Positions 42,240 through 52,346 of a stretch of DNA of 64,000 nucleotides are shown here, in pieces. Below the pieces are notes generated by a model. That model was not told where the DNA came from. It did no database searches and was given only the letters and a program-made list of their open reading frames with translations. How positions within the stretch are numbered: position 1 is the stretch's first letter; every line of letters starts with the position of its first letter. The stretch comes from Fertoeibacter niger (GTDB lineage: Bacteria > Pseudomonadota > Alphaproteobacteria > Rhodobacterales > Rhodobacteraceae), in the NCBI RefSeq assembly GCF_009380135.2, contig NZ_WHUT02000006.1, positions 186,001 to 250,000 of the forward strand, written 5' to 3'. Both the position numbers and the translations under genes were made by a program.

Positions 42240-44819
42240 TCACGCGAACAGGAAATCCGACGGGTCGAAATCCGAGATCAATGCGTCATTCACCACGATC
42301 AACTGGTTGCCCGCCCGGATCGTCACCGAGCCGCTGTTCTGGGTGAAAACCAGGTCGTCGATGTCACTCAGGCCGAAGGCGGCCGAGAAGCGGATGACGT
42401 CGCCACCCTGCTGAAAATCAAGGATCCGGTCAACCGCCGTGCTGGACACGGGATTGAAGATGAACGTGTCATCGCCCAGTCCGCCGATCAATGTCTCGTT
42501 CAGCCGGTTCGACAGGATGTTGTCATCGTTATCCGTGCCACGGATCACTGAAACCGTGCCCCAGCCCTGAATGCGCAGACCGCCCGTCAGGTCGAGTTGC
42601 GCGCCACTCGCGAATCTGACGGACTCGATCCGGCTGCCCACGACAAAATGTTCGTCCAGCACGATCTCGCTCTGCGCGTTGCCATTCGCATCGACCACCG
42701 CGAGGATCAGATCCGCGCTGTCGGCGCCCGAGCGCAACATGCGCAACTGGTTGTTCGGGACCGATGCGTCAAACAGGATGCGGTCAATTCCGCCATCGTC
42801 ACGGATCACATCGTTGCCCGACGTGGCCGACAACCGATAAGTGTCATTGCCCGTGCCGCCCAGCAGCGTTTCGCTGTATGCATTGGAAACAAGAACGTCA
42901 TTCAGGTCGGTGCCACGGACGGTAGGTGCATTTCCCCACCCCTGCACCGTCAACCCACCTGTAAGGTTCAGTTGCGCACCGTTCGAAAACAGCACGCTCT
43001 CGATGCGGCTGCCGGGGACAAAATGTTCGTCCAGCCGTATTTCTGAAAGCGCGGTGCCGTTGGCATCGACAACTGCCAACCACAAATCCGCAAAGTCGCT
43101 GCCCGAGCGCATCATGCGCAACGTTCCCTGCGTGACTGATGCGTCGAACTGGATGCGGTCTGAACCGCCGCTGTCAAAGATCACATCATTGCCGGACGTG
43201 GCAGCAAGCCTGTAGGTATCGTTGCCCGTGCCACCCAGCAGCGTTTCACTCAGCGCATTGGAAATCAGCACGTCATTCAGGTCGGTGCCGCGCAGGGTGG
43301 TGATGCCACCCCAGGCGCGCACGGTCAGCCCACCCGTCAGATCGAGCTGGTTGCCGTTGAAAAACACGATTCTTTCCAGATTGCTGCTGTGCACGAAGTG
43401 CTCGTCCAGCCGCACTTCGGTCAGCGCGTTGCCATTGCCATCGACAACCGCCAAGAACAAATCTGCAAAATCATTGCCCGAGCGCATCATGCGCAACCTG
43501 CCGGGTGCCACCGAGGAATCGAAGCGGATCGTGTCAAAGCCTGCGCTGTCAAAGATCACGTCATCGCCGGAGGAAGCCGACAGGCTGTAGGTATCATTGC
43601 CCGTGCCGCCCAGTAGCGTCTCGGCCAAGATGTTGGAAATCAGCGTATCGCCCAGATCAGTGCCGCGCACCGTCGCGTTGCTGCCCCATCCCTGCACCGT
43701 AAGCCCCTGTGTGAGGTTCAGAAGGGCGCCGTCGGAAAACCGCAGGCTTTCAATGGCCGTGCCAAGCGAGAAATGTTCATCCAGCCGTATTTCGGTCAGT
43801 GCGTTGCCATTGGCATCGACCACCGCAAGAACAAGATCGGCCAGGTCGTTGCCCCAGCGCATCATGCGCAGCGTGGCAGGCGTAACCGAGGAATCGAAGC
43901 GCAGGCTGTCGTTGCCGCTCTCATCATAGATAACATCATTTCCGGATGTGGCCGACAGCAGGTAAGCGTCATCTCCGGTGCCGCCGAGAAGCAACTCACT
44001 GTTCGCGTTCGACACGATCAGGTCGTTCAGATCGGTGCCGCGCACGGTTGCGGCATTGCCCCAGCCCTGGATGCGCAGCCCGCCGGTGAGGCTGATCTGG
44101 TTGCCGTTCGAGAAAATCGCGGTTTCAAACCGTGTGCCGGGATTGAAATGTTCATCCAGCAAAATCTGGCTGATGGCGTTGCCGTCGGCATCCACCACAG
44201 CAAGCACCAGATCAGAAAAATCGAGCCCTGACCGAACCATGCGCAGCGATGCCCGCGGCACCGAAGAATCAAAACGCAGCACATCGGTCCCGCCCTCATC
44301 ATAAAGGGTGTCGTTGCCGCTGGTTGCGTTGAGCAGATATGTGTCGTTGCCGATGCCGCCCAGCAGGGTCTCACTGACTGCCCTCGACGTGATGGTATCG
44401 TTGAAATCGGTGCCGCGCACCGTCGTGACCCCGGCCCAGCCCTGGATTGCCAGCCCGCCGCGCAGGTCAAGGCGGGAACCGTTATCGAACAGGATCGATT
44501 CGATCATTCTGCCAAATTCATAGTGTTCATTCAGGATGATCTCGGTCAGGCTGTTGCCGAATTCGTCAACCACGGCGATGATCAGGTCTGACAGATCGAT
44601 GCCAGAACGCATAATGCGGATCGAGGCGCGCGAAACCGTGCTGTCAAAGCGGATCTGGTCTGTGCCGCCGGTATCGTTGACCACATCCAATCCGCTGAAC
44701 TGGCTGAAAAGATAGGTATCGTTGCCCAGAAAACCGTTCAGCGTGTCATCGGTCGGCGTTTCGCCAACTTCGCCACCGACAAGAATATTGTCGCCGTCGT
44801 CACCCTGTATCACAGCCAT
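42240..44819 (-). CDS. RTX-like calcium-binding tandem-repeat protein, probably type I secreted
   Basis: 859 residues built of a degenerate first unit (6-135), five units of exactly 125 residues (136-760) and a 99-residue end. Each unit has a haemolysin-type G-G-T-G-N-D-T-Y turn, then L-R-M-M-R-S-G, D-L-x-L-A-V-V-D-A-N-G-N-A and L-D-E-H-F-x-x-G (HCBP-related pattern), ending GGLTVQGWG and V-R-G-T-D-L-N-D. No signal peptide. The C-terminus (DFDPSDFLFA) looks like a type I secretion tail. The ATG at 44819 has GAGGAG 7 bases upstream. No type I exporter genes are adjacent. Confidence 0.85.
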   Translation of the reverse strand: MAVIQGDDGDNILVGGEVGETPTDDTLNGFLGNDTYLFSQFSGLDVVNDTGGTDQIRFDSTVSRASIRIMRSGIDLSDLIIAVVDEFGNSLTEIILNEHYEFGRMIESILFDNGSRLDLRGGLAIQGWAGVTTVRGTDFNDTITSRAVSETLLGGIGNDTYLLNATSGNDTLYDEGGTDVLRFDSSVPRASLRMVRSGLDFSDLVLAVVDADGNAISQILLDEHFNPGTRFETAIFSNGNQISLTGGLRIQGWGNAATVRGTDLNDLIVSNANSELLLGGTGDDAYLLSATSGNDVIYDESGNDSLRFDSSVTPATLRMMRWGNDLADLVLAVVDANGNALTEIRLDEHFSLGTAIESLRFSDGALLNLTQGLTVQGWGSNATVRGTDLGDTLISNILAETLLGGTGNDTYSLSASSGDDVIFDSAGFDTIRFDSSVAPGRLRMMRSGNDFADLFLAVVDGNGNALTEVRLDEHFVHSSNLERIVFFNGNQLDLTGGLTVRAWGGITTLRGTDLNDVLISNALSETLLGGTGNDTYRLAATSGNDVIFDSGGSDRIQFDASVTQGTLRMMRSGSDFADLWLAVVDANGTALSEIRLDEHFVPGSRIESVLFSNGAQLNLTGGLTVQGWGNAPTVRGTDLNDVLVSNAYSETLLGGTGNDTYRLSATSGNDVIRDDGGIDRILFDASVPNNQLRMLRSGADSADLILAVVDANGNAQSEIVLDEHFVVGSRIESVRFASGAQLDLTGGLRIQGWGTVSVIRGTDNDDNILSNRLNETLIGGLGDDTFIFNPVSSTAVDRILDFQQGGDVIRFSAAFGLSDIDDLVFTQNSGSVTIRAGNQLIVVNDALISDFDPSDFLFA
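42540..44414 (-). repeat. Five tandem 375-bp units inside the RTX-like gene
   Basis: Five consecutive in-frame units of exactly 375 bp (residues 136-260, 261-385, 386-510, 511-635, 636-760). No length change between units, while sequence has diverged at scattered positions. A sixth, longer and more diverged unit (about 390 bp) precedes them at 44415-44804. Confidence 0.85.
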
Positions 44820-44882
44820 AAAATCACTCCTCAAATTGCACGAGCCACAGGCATACGCTGGCCTGAAATTGGCGCAACGTCA

Positions 44883-44895
44883 GGTATTCAATACC
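44883..44895. promoter_or_regulatory. GGTATT-C-AATACC palindrome upstream of the RTX-like gene
   Basis: Perfect 6-bp arms with a one-base centre, 64 bases upstream of the RTX-like ATG and downstream of the ettA stem-loop. Candidate operator or promoter element. Confidence 0.35.
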
Positions 44896-44907
44896 ATGGC
44901 AGGATGA

Positions 44908-44932
44908 CGCTGGCACAAAATATGCGCCAGCG
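44908..44932 (-). terminator. Stem-loop after ettA
   Basis: 10-bp arms (CGCTGGCACA and TGCGCCAGCG, one mismatch) around AAATA, 13 bases beyond the ettA stop. Confidence 0.45.
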
Positions 44933-44944
44933 CCACCGGGCAGG

Positions 44945-46600
<1,656 letters not shown>

Positions 46601-46653
46601 GCGAATTCTCCATGCGGTCGGGTGCGGATGAGGGGCGGACATGCGGTTTGCGG

Positions 46654-46683
46654 GCCCTTGTAGCGATAACGCTGGACAAGGGC
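46654..46683. promoter_or_regulatory. Stem-loop in the divergent ettA/nadD region
   Basis: GCCCTTGT pairs with ACAAGGGC, and inside it AGCG-ATAA-CGCT pairs with a two-G bulge, giving up to 12 bp. Lies 54 bases before ettA and 44 before nadD. Could be a leader structure or an operator. Confidence 0.35.
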
Positions 46684-46726
46684 AACGTGGGGGTGATTTG
46701 TCGTCCCGGACTTTTCAGGGGGAAAA

Positions 46727-47335
46727 ATGCAGGGTTGGCCCATCGCGCGGCGCGGCATGGTGATCGGCCTGCTGGGCGGGTCGTTCGATCCCGCGCATGC
46801 GGGCCACGCGCATATCACCCGCGAGGCGCTGAAGCGTTTCGGGCTGGATCAGGTCTGGTGGCTGGTCAGCCCCGGCAACCCGCTGAAAGCCGCAGGCCCG
46901 GCACCGCTGGCCGACCGGATGGCGCAGGCTGGCCGCGTGATGCAGCACCCGCGGGTCAGGATCACCGATCTGGAGGCGCGGATAGGCACGCGGTTCACCG
47001 CCGCCACGCTGAAGGGTTTGCAGGCGCGCTATCCGGGGGTGCGGTTCGTCTGGCTGATGGGGGCCGACAATCTGGCGCAGTTTCACCGCTGGGACCGTTG
47101 GGACTGGATCATGGCCCATGTGCCCATCGGCGTGCTGGCGCGGCCCGGGTCGGGTGTGCGGGGCCGGATGAGCCGAGCAGCCGAGCGGTTTCGTGGTTCG
47201 CAGGTGACAGGAAGTGCAGCGCAGATGCTGGGGCGGCGTAGCGCCCCGGCCTGGTGTTTCGTGGATGTGCCGATGGTTGATCTGTCATCCTCGGCCATCC
47301 GCGCGCGGGGCGAATGGCGCAAGGGCGGGCGCTAG
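46727..47335 (+). CDS. nadD: Nicotinate-nucleotide adenylyltransferase
   Basis: 202 residues. It adenylates nicotinate mononucleotide in NAD synthesis. Nucleotidyltransferase motifs [17 protein letters not shown] (with G-x-F-D-P and H-x-G-H), [28 protein letters not shown] and the C-terminal [11 protein letters not shown] (I-S-S-T-x-I-R type) are all present. The ATG at 46727 follows AGGGGGA. The stop codon lies in the loop of a strong terminator. Confidence 0.95.
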   Translation: MQGWPIARRGMVIGLLGGSFDPAHAGHAHITREALKRFGLDQVWWLVSPGNPLKAAGPAPLADRMAQAGRVMQHPRVRITDLEARIGTRFTAATLKGLQARYPGVRFVWLMGADNLAQFHRWDRWDWIMAHVPIGVLARPGSGVRGRMSRAAERFRGSQVTGSAAQMLGRRSAPAWCFVDVPMVDLSSSAIRARGEWRKGGR

Positions 47336-47352
47336 GCCCGCCCGATTTTTTT
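47323..47352 (+). terminator. Intrinsic terminator overlapping the nadD stop
   Basis: Perfect 8-bp arms GGGCGGGC (47323-47330) and GCCCGCCC (47336-47343), loop GCTAG containing the nadD TAG, then GATTTTTTT. The most canonical Rho-independent terminator in the window. Confidence 0.85.
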
Positions 47353-47371
47353 CAGGCGACCCGCTTTGTCT

Positions 47372-47860
47372 TCAGTCGAGATGCGCGGTCTCGCTGAGCA
47401 ACAGCGCCAGTTCATCGCGCAGGTCGCGCAACCCGGTCACGTCAGAGGGTGCGACGGGGCTTGCGATGGCGTCGTCGAACGCGTCAAGCACCGTTTTCTC
47501 GCCGCTGCGCACATTGTCCATCACATCCTCGTCGATCTCGTCAAACCAGGACCGGACAGTGACGACCGCCTTGTTCACCGTGCCCATGATCGAGCCTTCG
47601 GCATCCACTGAAACACCGTATCCGGCCAGCATGCGCGCAATATGGCCCGCGTGGCGTTCGTGCATGGCGCGGAACCGCTCGGCCACCGGGCGGAACGAAG
47701 GTTCGGCCTTTTCGACCATTTTCTCATAGCCGGCCAGCGCATCGACCGTGCGGGTGTGCAGGGTGTGCAGCGCGTCGGCACCCTGCTGCGGGGGCATCGC
47801 TTCGGGTTCGTCGGTCGGCAGGGTAGTGGTCATCATCGCGGCTGTCTGGGGGGCAAGCAT
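47372..47860 (-). CDS. DUF2383 / PA2169-family four-helix-bundle protein
   Basis: 162 residues, mostly helical and charged, ferritin-like in pattern: ALHTLHTRTVDALAGYEKMV, FRAMHERHAGHIARML with spaced His/Glu, and SWFDEIDEDVMDNVRSGEKT. PA2169-type proteins have no firm function (often stress-linked). The ATG at 47860 follows GGAAAGG by 8 bases. Internal ATG pairs at 47836 lack a ribosome site. Divergent from the PBP4-type gene and convergent with nadD. Confidence 0.75.
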   Translation of the reverse strand: MLAPQTAAMMTTTLPTDEPEAMPPQQGADALHTLHTRTVDALAGYEKMVEKAEPSFRPVAERFRAMHERHAGHIARMLAGYGVSVDAEGSIMGTVNKAVVTVRSWFDEIDEDVMDNVRSGEKTVLDAFDDAIASPVAPSDVTGLRDLRDELALLLSETAHLD

Positions 47861-47985
47861 GATGGGGGCCTTTCCGTGAGGGAGCTTGTGAGTTGATATG
47901 CACAGGCAACACCGCCGGGTCACAAAGGTTCCACAGTCTGCGCCATGATATTGCCAGACAGGCCGCTTGCTGGCAGATGTGGGCC

Positions 47986-49479
47986 ATGGGATTGGACAGG
48001 CCTCTTTTTTCCCGCCGGCGGATGCTGGCCCTGCTGTTGGCGGGCGCTGCGGTGCCTGCCCGGGCCGATGCACCGAAAACCTCGCTGCGCCCCCGGCGGC
48101 GGGGCGAAACCGCGCCGCCGCCGTTGCCAGACACGCGCGCGGCGGGCACGCTGGTGGCGGCGGCCAAGCTGGGCGGGGCGGTGGGTTTCGTGCTGGCCGA
48201 TGCAAAGACCGGCTTGGTGATCGAGGCGGAAGGCGGCGATCTGCCGCTGCCCCCGGCCAGCGTGGCCAAGGCGATGACGGCGCTTTATGCGCTGGAAAAG
48301 CTGGGGGCGGGGCACCGTTTTGGCACGCGGCTGCTGGGCACGGGGCCGGTGGTGGACGGCGTGTTGCAGGGCGATCTGGTGCTGGTGGGATCAGGCGACC
48401 CCACACTGAGCACCGATCATCTGGGCGACATGGCGCGCACATTGGCCGCGCGCGGGGTGAAACGGATCAGCGGGCGCTATCTGGCCTATACCGGGGCCTT
48501 GCCCGGTGTTGCGGCCATCGACCGCGACCAGCCCGACCATGTGGGCTACAATCCGGCGATTTCAGGCCTGAACCTGAATTTCAACCGGGTGCATTTCGAA
48601 TGGCGGCAGGGCGGCGGCGGCTATGCTGTGACGATGGATGCGCGGGCCGAACGGTTCGTGCCCGCCGTCACCATGGCGCGCATGCAGGTGGCCCAGCGTG
48701 ACCTGCCGGTCTACACCTATGCGGCGGGGCAGGGGGGCGACAACTGGACGGTCGCCGTCACGGCTTTGGGCAAGGGTGGCAGCCGGTGGCTGCCGGTGCG
48801 CCAGCCCGACATCTACACGCCCGAGGTGTTTCAGACCCTGGCGCGGGCGCAGGGCATAACGCTGCCTGCCGCCGAGGTTGTGCGCGACCTGCCAGCGGGC
48901 ACGGCGCTGGCCGAACATGTCAGCGAGGATCTGGCGGTGATCCTGCGCGACATGCTGAAGTTTTCGACCAACATCACCGCCGAGGTGGTGGGTCTGGCGG
49001 CATCAGGCGCGCCGACGCTGGAGGCTTCGGGCCGTGCGATGAGCGATTGGGCAGCGGCGCGGTTTGGCATCACGGCGCGGTTTGTCGATCATTCGGGGCT
49101 GGGTGGGGCCAGCCGGATTTCGGCGGCGGACATGGCGGCGGCGCTGGTCCGCGCGCGGGGCACCACCAGCGCCGCGATGCTGGCGGGCCTTTTGCGCGAG
49201 GTCGGCATGCGCGATGCGACTGGGGCTGTGGCCGAGGGGCATCCGACGCGGGTGCTGGCCAAATCCGGCACGCTGAATTTCGTGTCGGGGCTGGCCGGTT
49301 ACATCGTGCCGTCTGAAGGCCGCGAACTGGTGTTTGCGATCTTTTGCGCTGATGTGGCGCGGCGCGACCGGCTGACATTGGCGGAACGCGAACTGCCCGA
49401 GGGTGGCCAGGCCTGGACGAAACGCGCGCGCCGTTTGCAGGGGCAGTTGCTGCACCGCTGGGGAACGGCTTTCGTCTGA
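47986..49479 (+). CDS. dacB: D-alanyl-D-alanine carboxypeptidase/endopeptidase, PBP4 (DacB, S13) family
   Basis: 497 residues with a twin-arginine-like signal (FSRRRMLALLLAGAAVPARA). S13 active-site motifs: S-x-x-K in PASVAKAMTAL (Ser92, Lys95), S-T-N in LKFSTNITAEVVG, and K-S-G in VLAKSGTLNFVSG. The domain inserted between the first two motifs is of PBP4 size. It would trim or cut peptidoglycan crosslinks in the periplasm. The ATG at 47986 is preferred over the earlier frame to 47893, which is not signal-like. Confidence 0.92.
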   Translation: MGLDRPLFSRRRMLALLLAGAAVPARADAPKTSLRPRRRGETAPPPLPDTRAAGTLVAAAKLGGAVGFVLADAKTGLVIEAEGGDLPLPPASVAKAMTALYALEKLGAGHRFGTRLLGTGPVVDGVLQGDLVLVGSGDPTLSTDHLGDMARTLAARGVKRISGRYLAYTGALPGVAAIDRDQPDHVGYNPAISGLNLNFNRVHFEWRQGGGGYAVTMDARAERFVPAVTMARMQVAQRDLPVYTYAAGQGGDNWTVAVTALGKGGSRWLPVRQPDIYTPEVFQTLARAQGITLPAAEVVRDLPAGTALAEHVSEDLAVILRDMLKFSTNITAEVVGLAASGAPTLEASGRAMSDWAAARFGITARFVDHSGLGGASRISAADMAAALVRARGTTSAAMLAGLLREVGMRDATGAVAEGHPTRVLAKSGTLNFVSGLAGYIVPSEGRELVFAIFCADVARRDRLTLAERELPEGGQAWTKRARRLQGQLLHRWGTAFV

Positions 49480-49489
49480 GGTGGTTCCG

Positions 49490-49912
49490 TCAGGCCCGCA
49501 TGTGCCGCGCCCGCGCACCGCGTTCGATGGCGGCGGCGTGCAGGCGGTCGATGTTCAACTCATCGCGGATTTCCTCCAGCAGCCGCAGTTCGGGCTGATA
49601 GAGTTGGCCATCCGCCGCCGCCACGTCGCAGGCCAGCGCATAGGCGGTTTCCCACAGCCGTTCGGGCAGGGCCGCGCGGATCAGGCCGAACAGGGCATCA
49701 AGGCCGTCTTCCTCTTCGAACAGGTCGAAAACGGTCTGCGCGATGCGGCGGATGCGGTCGGGATCATAGTCGCCGAAGATCGGCATGTGGTTGACCGTGC
49801 GCTGGATCGCCACCAGTTCCGACGTGCGGATATGCACATCCGACGCCGAAACCGCGATCATGATGGCCACCAGCGCATCCTGCGGGGTCATGGAGGGCAG
49901 CGTTTCGGGCAT
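49490..49912 (-). CDS. TerB-like (tellurite-resistance TerB fold) protein
   Basis: 140 residues, all-helical. DALVAIMIAVSASDVHIRTSEL and YALACDVAAADGQLYQPELRLL are the paired acidic TerB-type repeats (A-x-S-D-V-x-x-x-E and A-A-A-D-G-x-x-x-x-E) that may bind metal. No ter operon is nearby, so tellurite resistance should not be assumed. The second of two adjacent ATGs (49912) has a better spacing from GAAGGAG. Convergent with dacB. Confidence 0.8.
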   Translation of the reverse strand: MPETLPSMTPQDALVAIMIAVSASDVHIRTSELVAIQRTVNHMPIFGDYDPDRIRRIAQTVFDLFEEEDGLDALFGLIRAALPERLWETAYALACDVAAADGQLYQPELRLLEEIRDELNIDRLHAAAIERGARARHMRA

Positions 49913-50027
49913 CATCGGCTCCTTCGGGCGGGCAGTGTTGCGGCGCAGAATATTGACGGGGGGGGCCTCGGGCAATAGGAGACGGGTGCGGTGACACGGG
50001 GTTGCCGCAAAGTTGAGGGATGTGCCG

Positions 50028-51608
50028 ATGTCGGCCCTGCGTGATGCTGCGATGAATTCGAAAGCCTGGCCCTTTGAAGAGGCCCGCCGCATCCTCAAAC
50101 GCTATGACGGCAAGATGCCCGCCAAAGGCTATGTGCTGTTTGAAACCGGCTATGGCCCGTCAGGCCTGCCGCATATCGGCACCTTCGGCGAGGTGGCGCG
50201 CACCACGATGATCCGCCGGGCGTTTCAGACGATTTCGGATATTCCCACCCGGCTGATCTGTTTTTCCGATGACATGGACGGGATGCGCAAGATCCCCGAC
50301 AATGTGCCGCAACCCGAGATGCTGGCGCTGCACAAGCAGAAACCGCTGACGGCGGTGCCCGACCCGTTCGGCGAGTTCGAGAGTTTCGGCCATCATAACA
50401 ACGCGATGCTGCGGCGTTTCCTCGATACGTTCGGGTTTGAGTATGAGTTCATCTCGGCCACCGATTTCTACAAAGAGGGCCGGTTTGACGAAATACTGCT
50501 GCGCGCGGCGGAACGCTATGACGCGCTGATGGCGGTGATGCTGGCAAGCCTGCGGGACGAGCGGCAGCAGACCTATTCGATCTTTCTGCCGATCTCGCCC
50601 CAGTCGGGCCGGGTTCTGTATGTGCCGTTGAAGAATGTGGATGCCAAGGCGGGCACCGTCACCTTTGACGACGAGGATGGCACGGAAACCACGCTGCCAG
50701 TGACGGGCGGCAATGTGAAGCTGCAATGGAAGCCCGATTTCGGTGCCCGCTGGGCGGCGCTGGACGTGGATTTCGAAATGTATGGCAAGGATCATTCGAC
50801 CAACACGCCGATCTACGATTCGATCTGCGAGATTCTGGGCGGGCGCAAGCCCGAGCATTTCAGCTATGAATTGTTCCTGGACGAGAATGGCGAGAAAATC
50901 TCGAAGTCCAAAGGCAACGGGCTGACTATTGACGAATGGCTGACCTATGCCAGCACAGAATCCCTGTCGTATTTCATGTTCCTGAAGCCCAAGACGGCAA
51001 AGCGGATGCATTTCGACGTGATCCCCAAGGCGGTGGATGAATATCACCAGCAGTTGCGCGCCTATGCCACGCAGGATGTTGCGGCGCAGGTGAACAACCC
51101 GGTCTGGCACATCCACAACGGCAATCCGCCGGAATCGAAAATGGTGGTTCCGTTTGCGATGCTGCTGAACCTTGCGTCTGTGGCAAGTGCCAAGGACAAG
51201 GCGGGCCTTTGGGGGTTCATCCAGCGCTATGCGCCGGGGGCCAGCCCCGAAACCCACCCCGATCTGGATGCGGCGGCGGGTTTTGCGCTGCGGTATTTCG
51301 ATGATTTCGTGGCACCGAAGCGCGTGTTCCGCCTGCCCACAGATGCCGAGCGTGCCGCGATGGAAGACCTGCGCGGGCGGCTGGCCGCGTGGGACGGGGG
51401 GCTTGATGCCGATGCCTTGCAGACCATGGTGTTTGCCGTGGGCAAGGACTACGGGTTCGAGCCGCTGCGCGACTGGTTCAAGGCGCTTTACGAAGTGCTG
51501 CTTGGCGCATCGGAAGGCCCGCGTTTTGGTGGGTTCGTGGCACTTTACGGCGTGGATGAAACCATTGCGCTGATCGACAAGGGGCTGTCGGGCACGCTGG
51601 TGGCGTGA
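50028..51608 (+). CDS. lysS: Lysyl-tRNA synthetase, class I
   Basis: 526 residues of the archaeal/alphaproteobacterial class I type, not the usual class II LysRS. Signature motifs: H-I-G at 49-51 in [13 protein letters not shown] and S-K-S-K-G-N at 292-297 ([17 protein letters not shown]). [19 protein letters not shown] is typical of the family. The ATG at 50028 lies 7 bases after GAGGGA. An in-frame TTG at 50013 is less likely. Confidence 0.95.
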   Translation: MSALRDAAMNSKAWPFEEARRILKRYDGKMPAKGYVLFETGYGPSGLPHIGTFGEVARTTMIRRAFQTISDIPTRLICFSDDMDGMRKIPDNVPQPEMLALHKQKPLTAVPDPFGEFESFGHHNNAMLRRFLDTFGFEYEFISATDFYKEGRFDEILLRAAERYDALMAVMLASLRDERQQTYSIFLPISPQSGRVLYVPLKNVDAKAGTVTFDDEDGTETTLPVTGGNVKLQWKPDFGARWAALDVDFEMYGKDHSTNTPIYDSICEILGGRKPEHFSYELFLDENGEKISKSKGNGLTIDEWLTYASTESLSYFMFLKPKTAKRMHFDVIPKAVDEYHQQLRAYATQDVAAQVNNPVWHIHNGNPPESKMVVPFAMLLNLASVASAKDKAGLWGFIQRYAPGASPETHPDLDAAAGFALRYFDDFVAPKRVFRLPTDAERAAMEDLRGRLAAWDGGLDADALQTMVFAVGKDYGFEPLRDWFKALYEVLLGASEGPRFGGFVALYGVDETIALIDKGLSGTLVA

Positions 51609-51671
51609 CGCTTGATTTCACCCGACGTTGATCTACCCTTTGTTTTGGGGGACGTTGACGGAGGGTCGAAC

Positions 51672-52088
51672 ATGCGGCTTACGGCTTACGGATGTCTACT
51701 CGCGGCGCTGATGGCCATGCCCATCGGTGCCGTGGCGCAGGAAACGCGCAACCCGGGGATCGAGGCGACCATTCTGGGCCAGTTCGATGCCTTCAAGGCC
51801 CAGGACTTCGGCAGGGCGTTCACCTATGCCTCGCCGACCATCAAGGGCATGTTCGGCACGGCGGAACGGTTCGGCATGATGGTGCAGAACGGCTATCCCA
51901 TGGTGGCGCAACCCTCATCAGTGCGGTTGCTGGAACTGCGCAGTGTGGCAGGCGGGCTGTGGCAGCGGGTCATGGTGACGGATCAGGGCGGCCGCACGCA
52001 TATTCTGGATTACCAGATGGTTGAGACGCCGGAAGGCTGGCAGATCAACGCCGTGCAACTGCTGCCCGACGCGGGTGTAGGGGCCTGA
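51672..52088 (+). CDS. DUF4864 exported protein
   Basis: 138 residues with a Sec signal peptide (MRLTAYGCLLAALMAM, ending G-A-V-A-Q). The mature part has the DUF4864 pattern of a small NTF2-like alpha+beta domain (ILGQFDAFKAQDFGRAFTYA, SPTIKGMFGTAERFGMMVQ, GWQINAVQLLPD). No function is known. Starts 63 bases after lysS. Confidence 0.85.
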   Translation: MRLTAYGCLLAALMAMPIGAVAQETRNPGIEATILGQFDAFKAQDFGRAFTYASPTIKGMFGTAERFGMMVQNGYPMVAQPSSVRLLELRSVAGGLWQRVMVTDQGGRTHILDYQMVETPEGWQINAVQLLPDAGVGA

Positions 52089-52346
52089 TCGGGTCGCGTC
52101 CCTTGCCTGCGCGCTCATCCTGGCCAGCGTATCCCCGCCGAAGGCTTTTGCCGACTGCGGCCGGCTCCTGATGTGGCACGGCTGATCCCCGGCGGGCGGT
52201 GCTGTGCGCCGCACGCCACCGTTGCGCAAAGGCTCTCCGCAGCGCGCGGCGGGGTCAGTCGGCGTTAACCCCGCATTGGTAATTCTGCGGTCCGTGCGGC
52301 GGGCTTGTCCTGCCTGTGGTTGGCGGAAACGAGCGGGGATTTCACG
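52089..52346. other. Intergenic region with repeat fragment and possible CtrA site
   Basis: 258 bases without a gene. A partial repeat (CTGGCCAGCGTATCCCCG, then CCGAAGGC) lies at 52119-52146. TTAA at 52265 with a TTGGT seven bases on resembles the CtrA TTAA-N7-TTAAC motif and sits 80 bases before the beta-helix gene. Confidence 0.4.

Noticed and set aside
42540-44414. CRISPR array
   Set aside because: The periodicity is 375 bp of coding sequence with no short repeats and unique spacers.
49490-49912. Tellurite resistance operon
   Set aside because: Only a single TerB-like gene is present, without terACDEZ neighbours.
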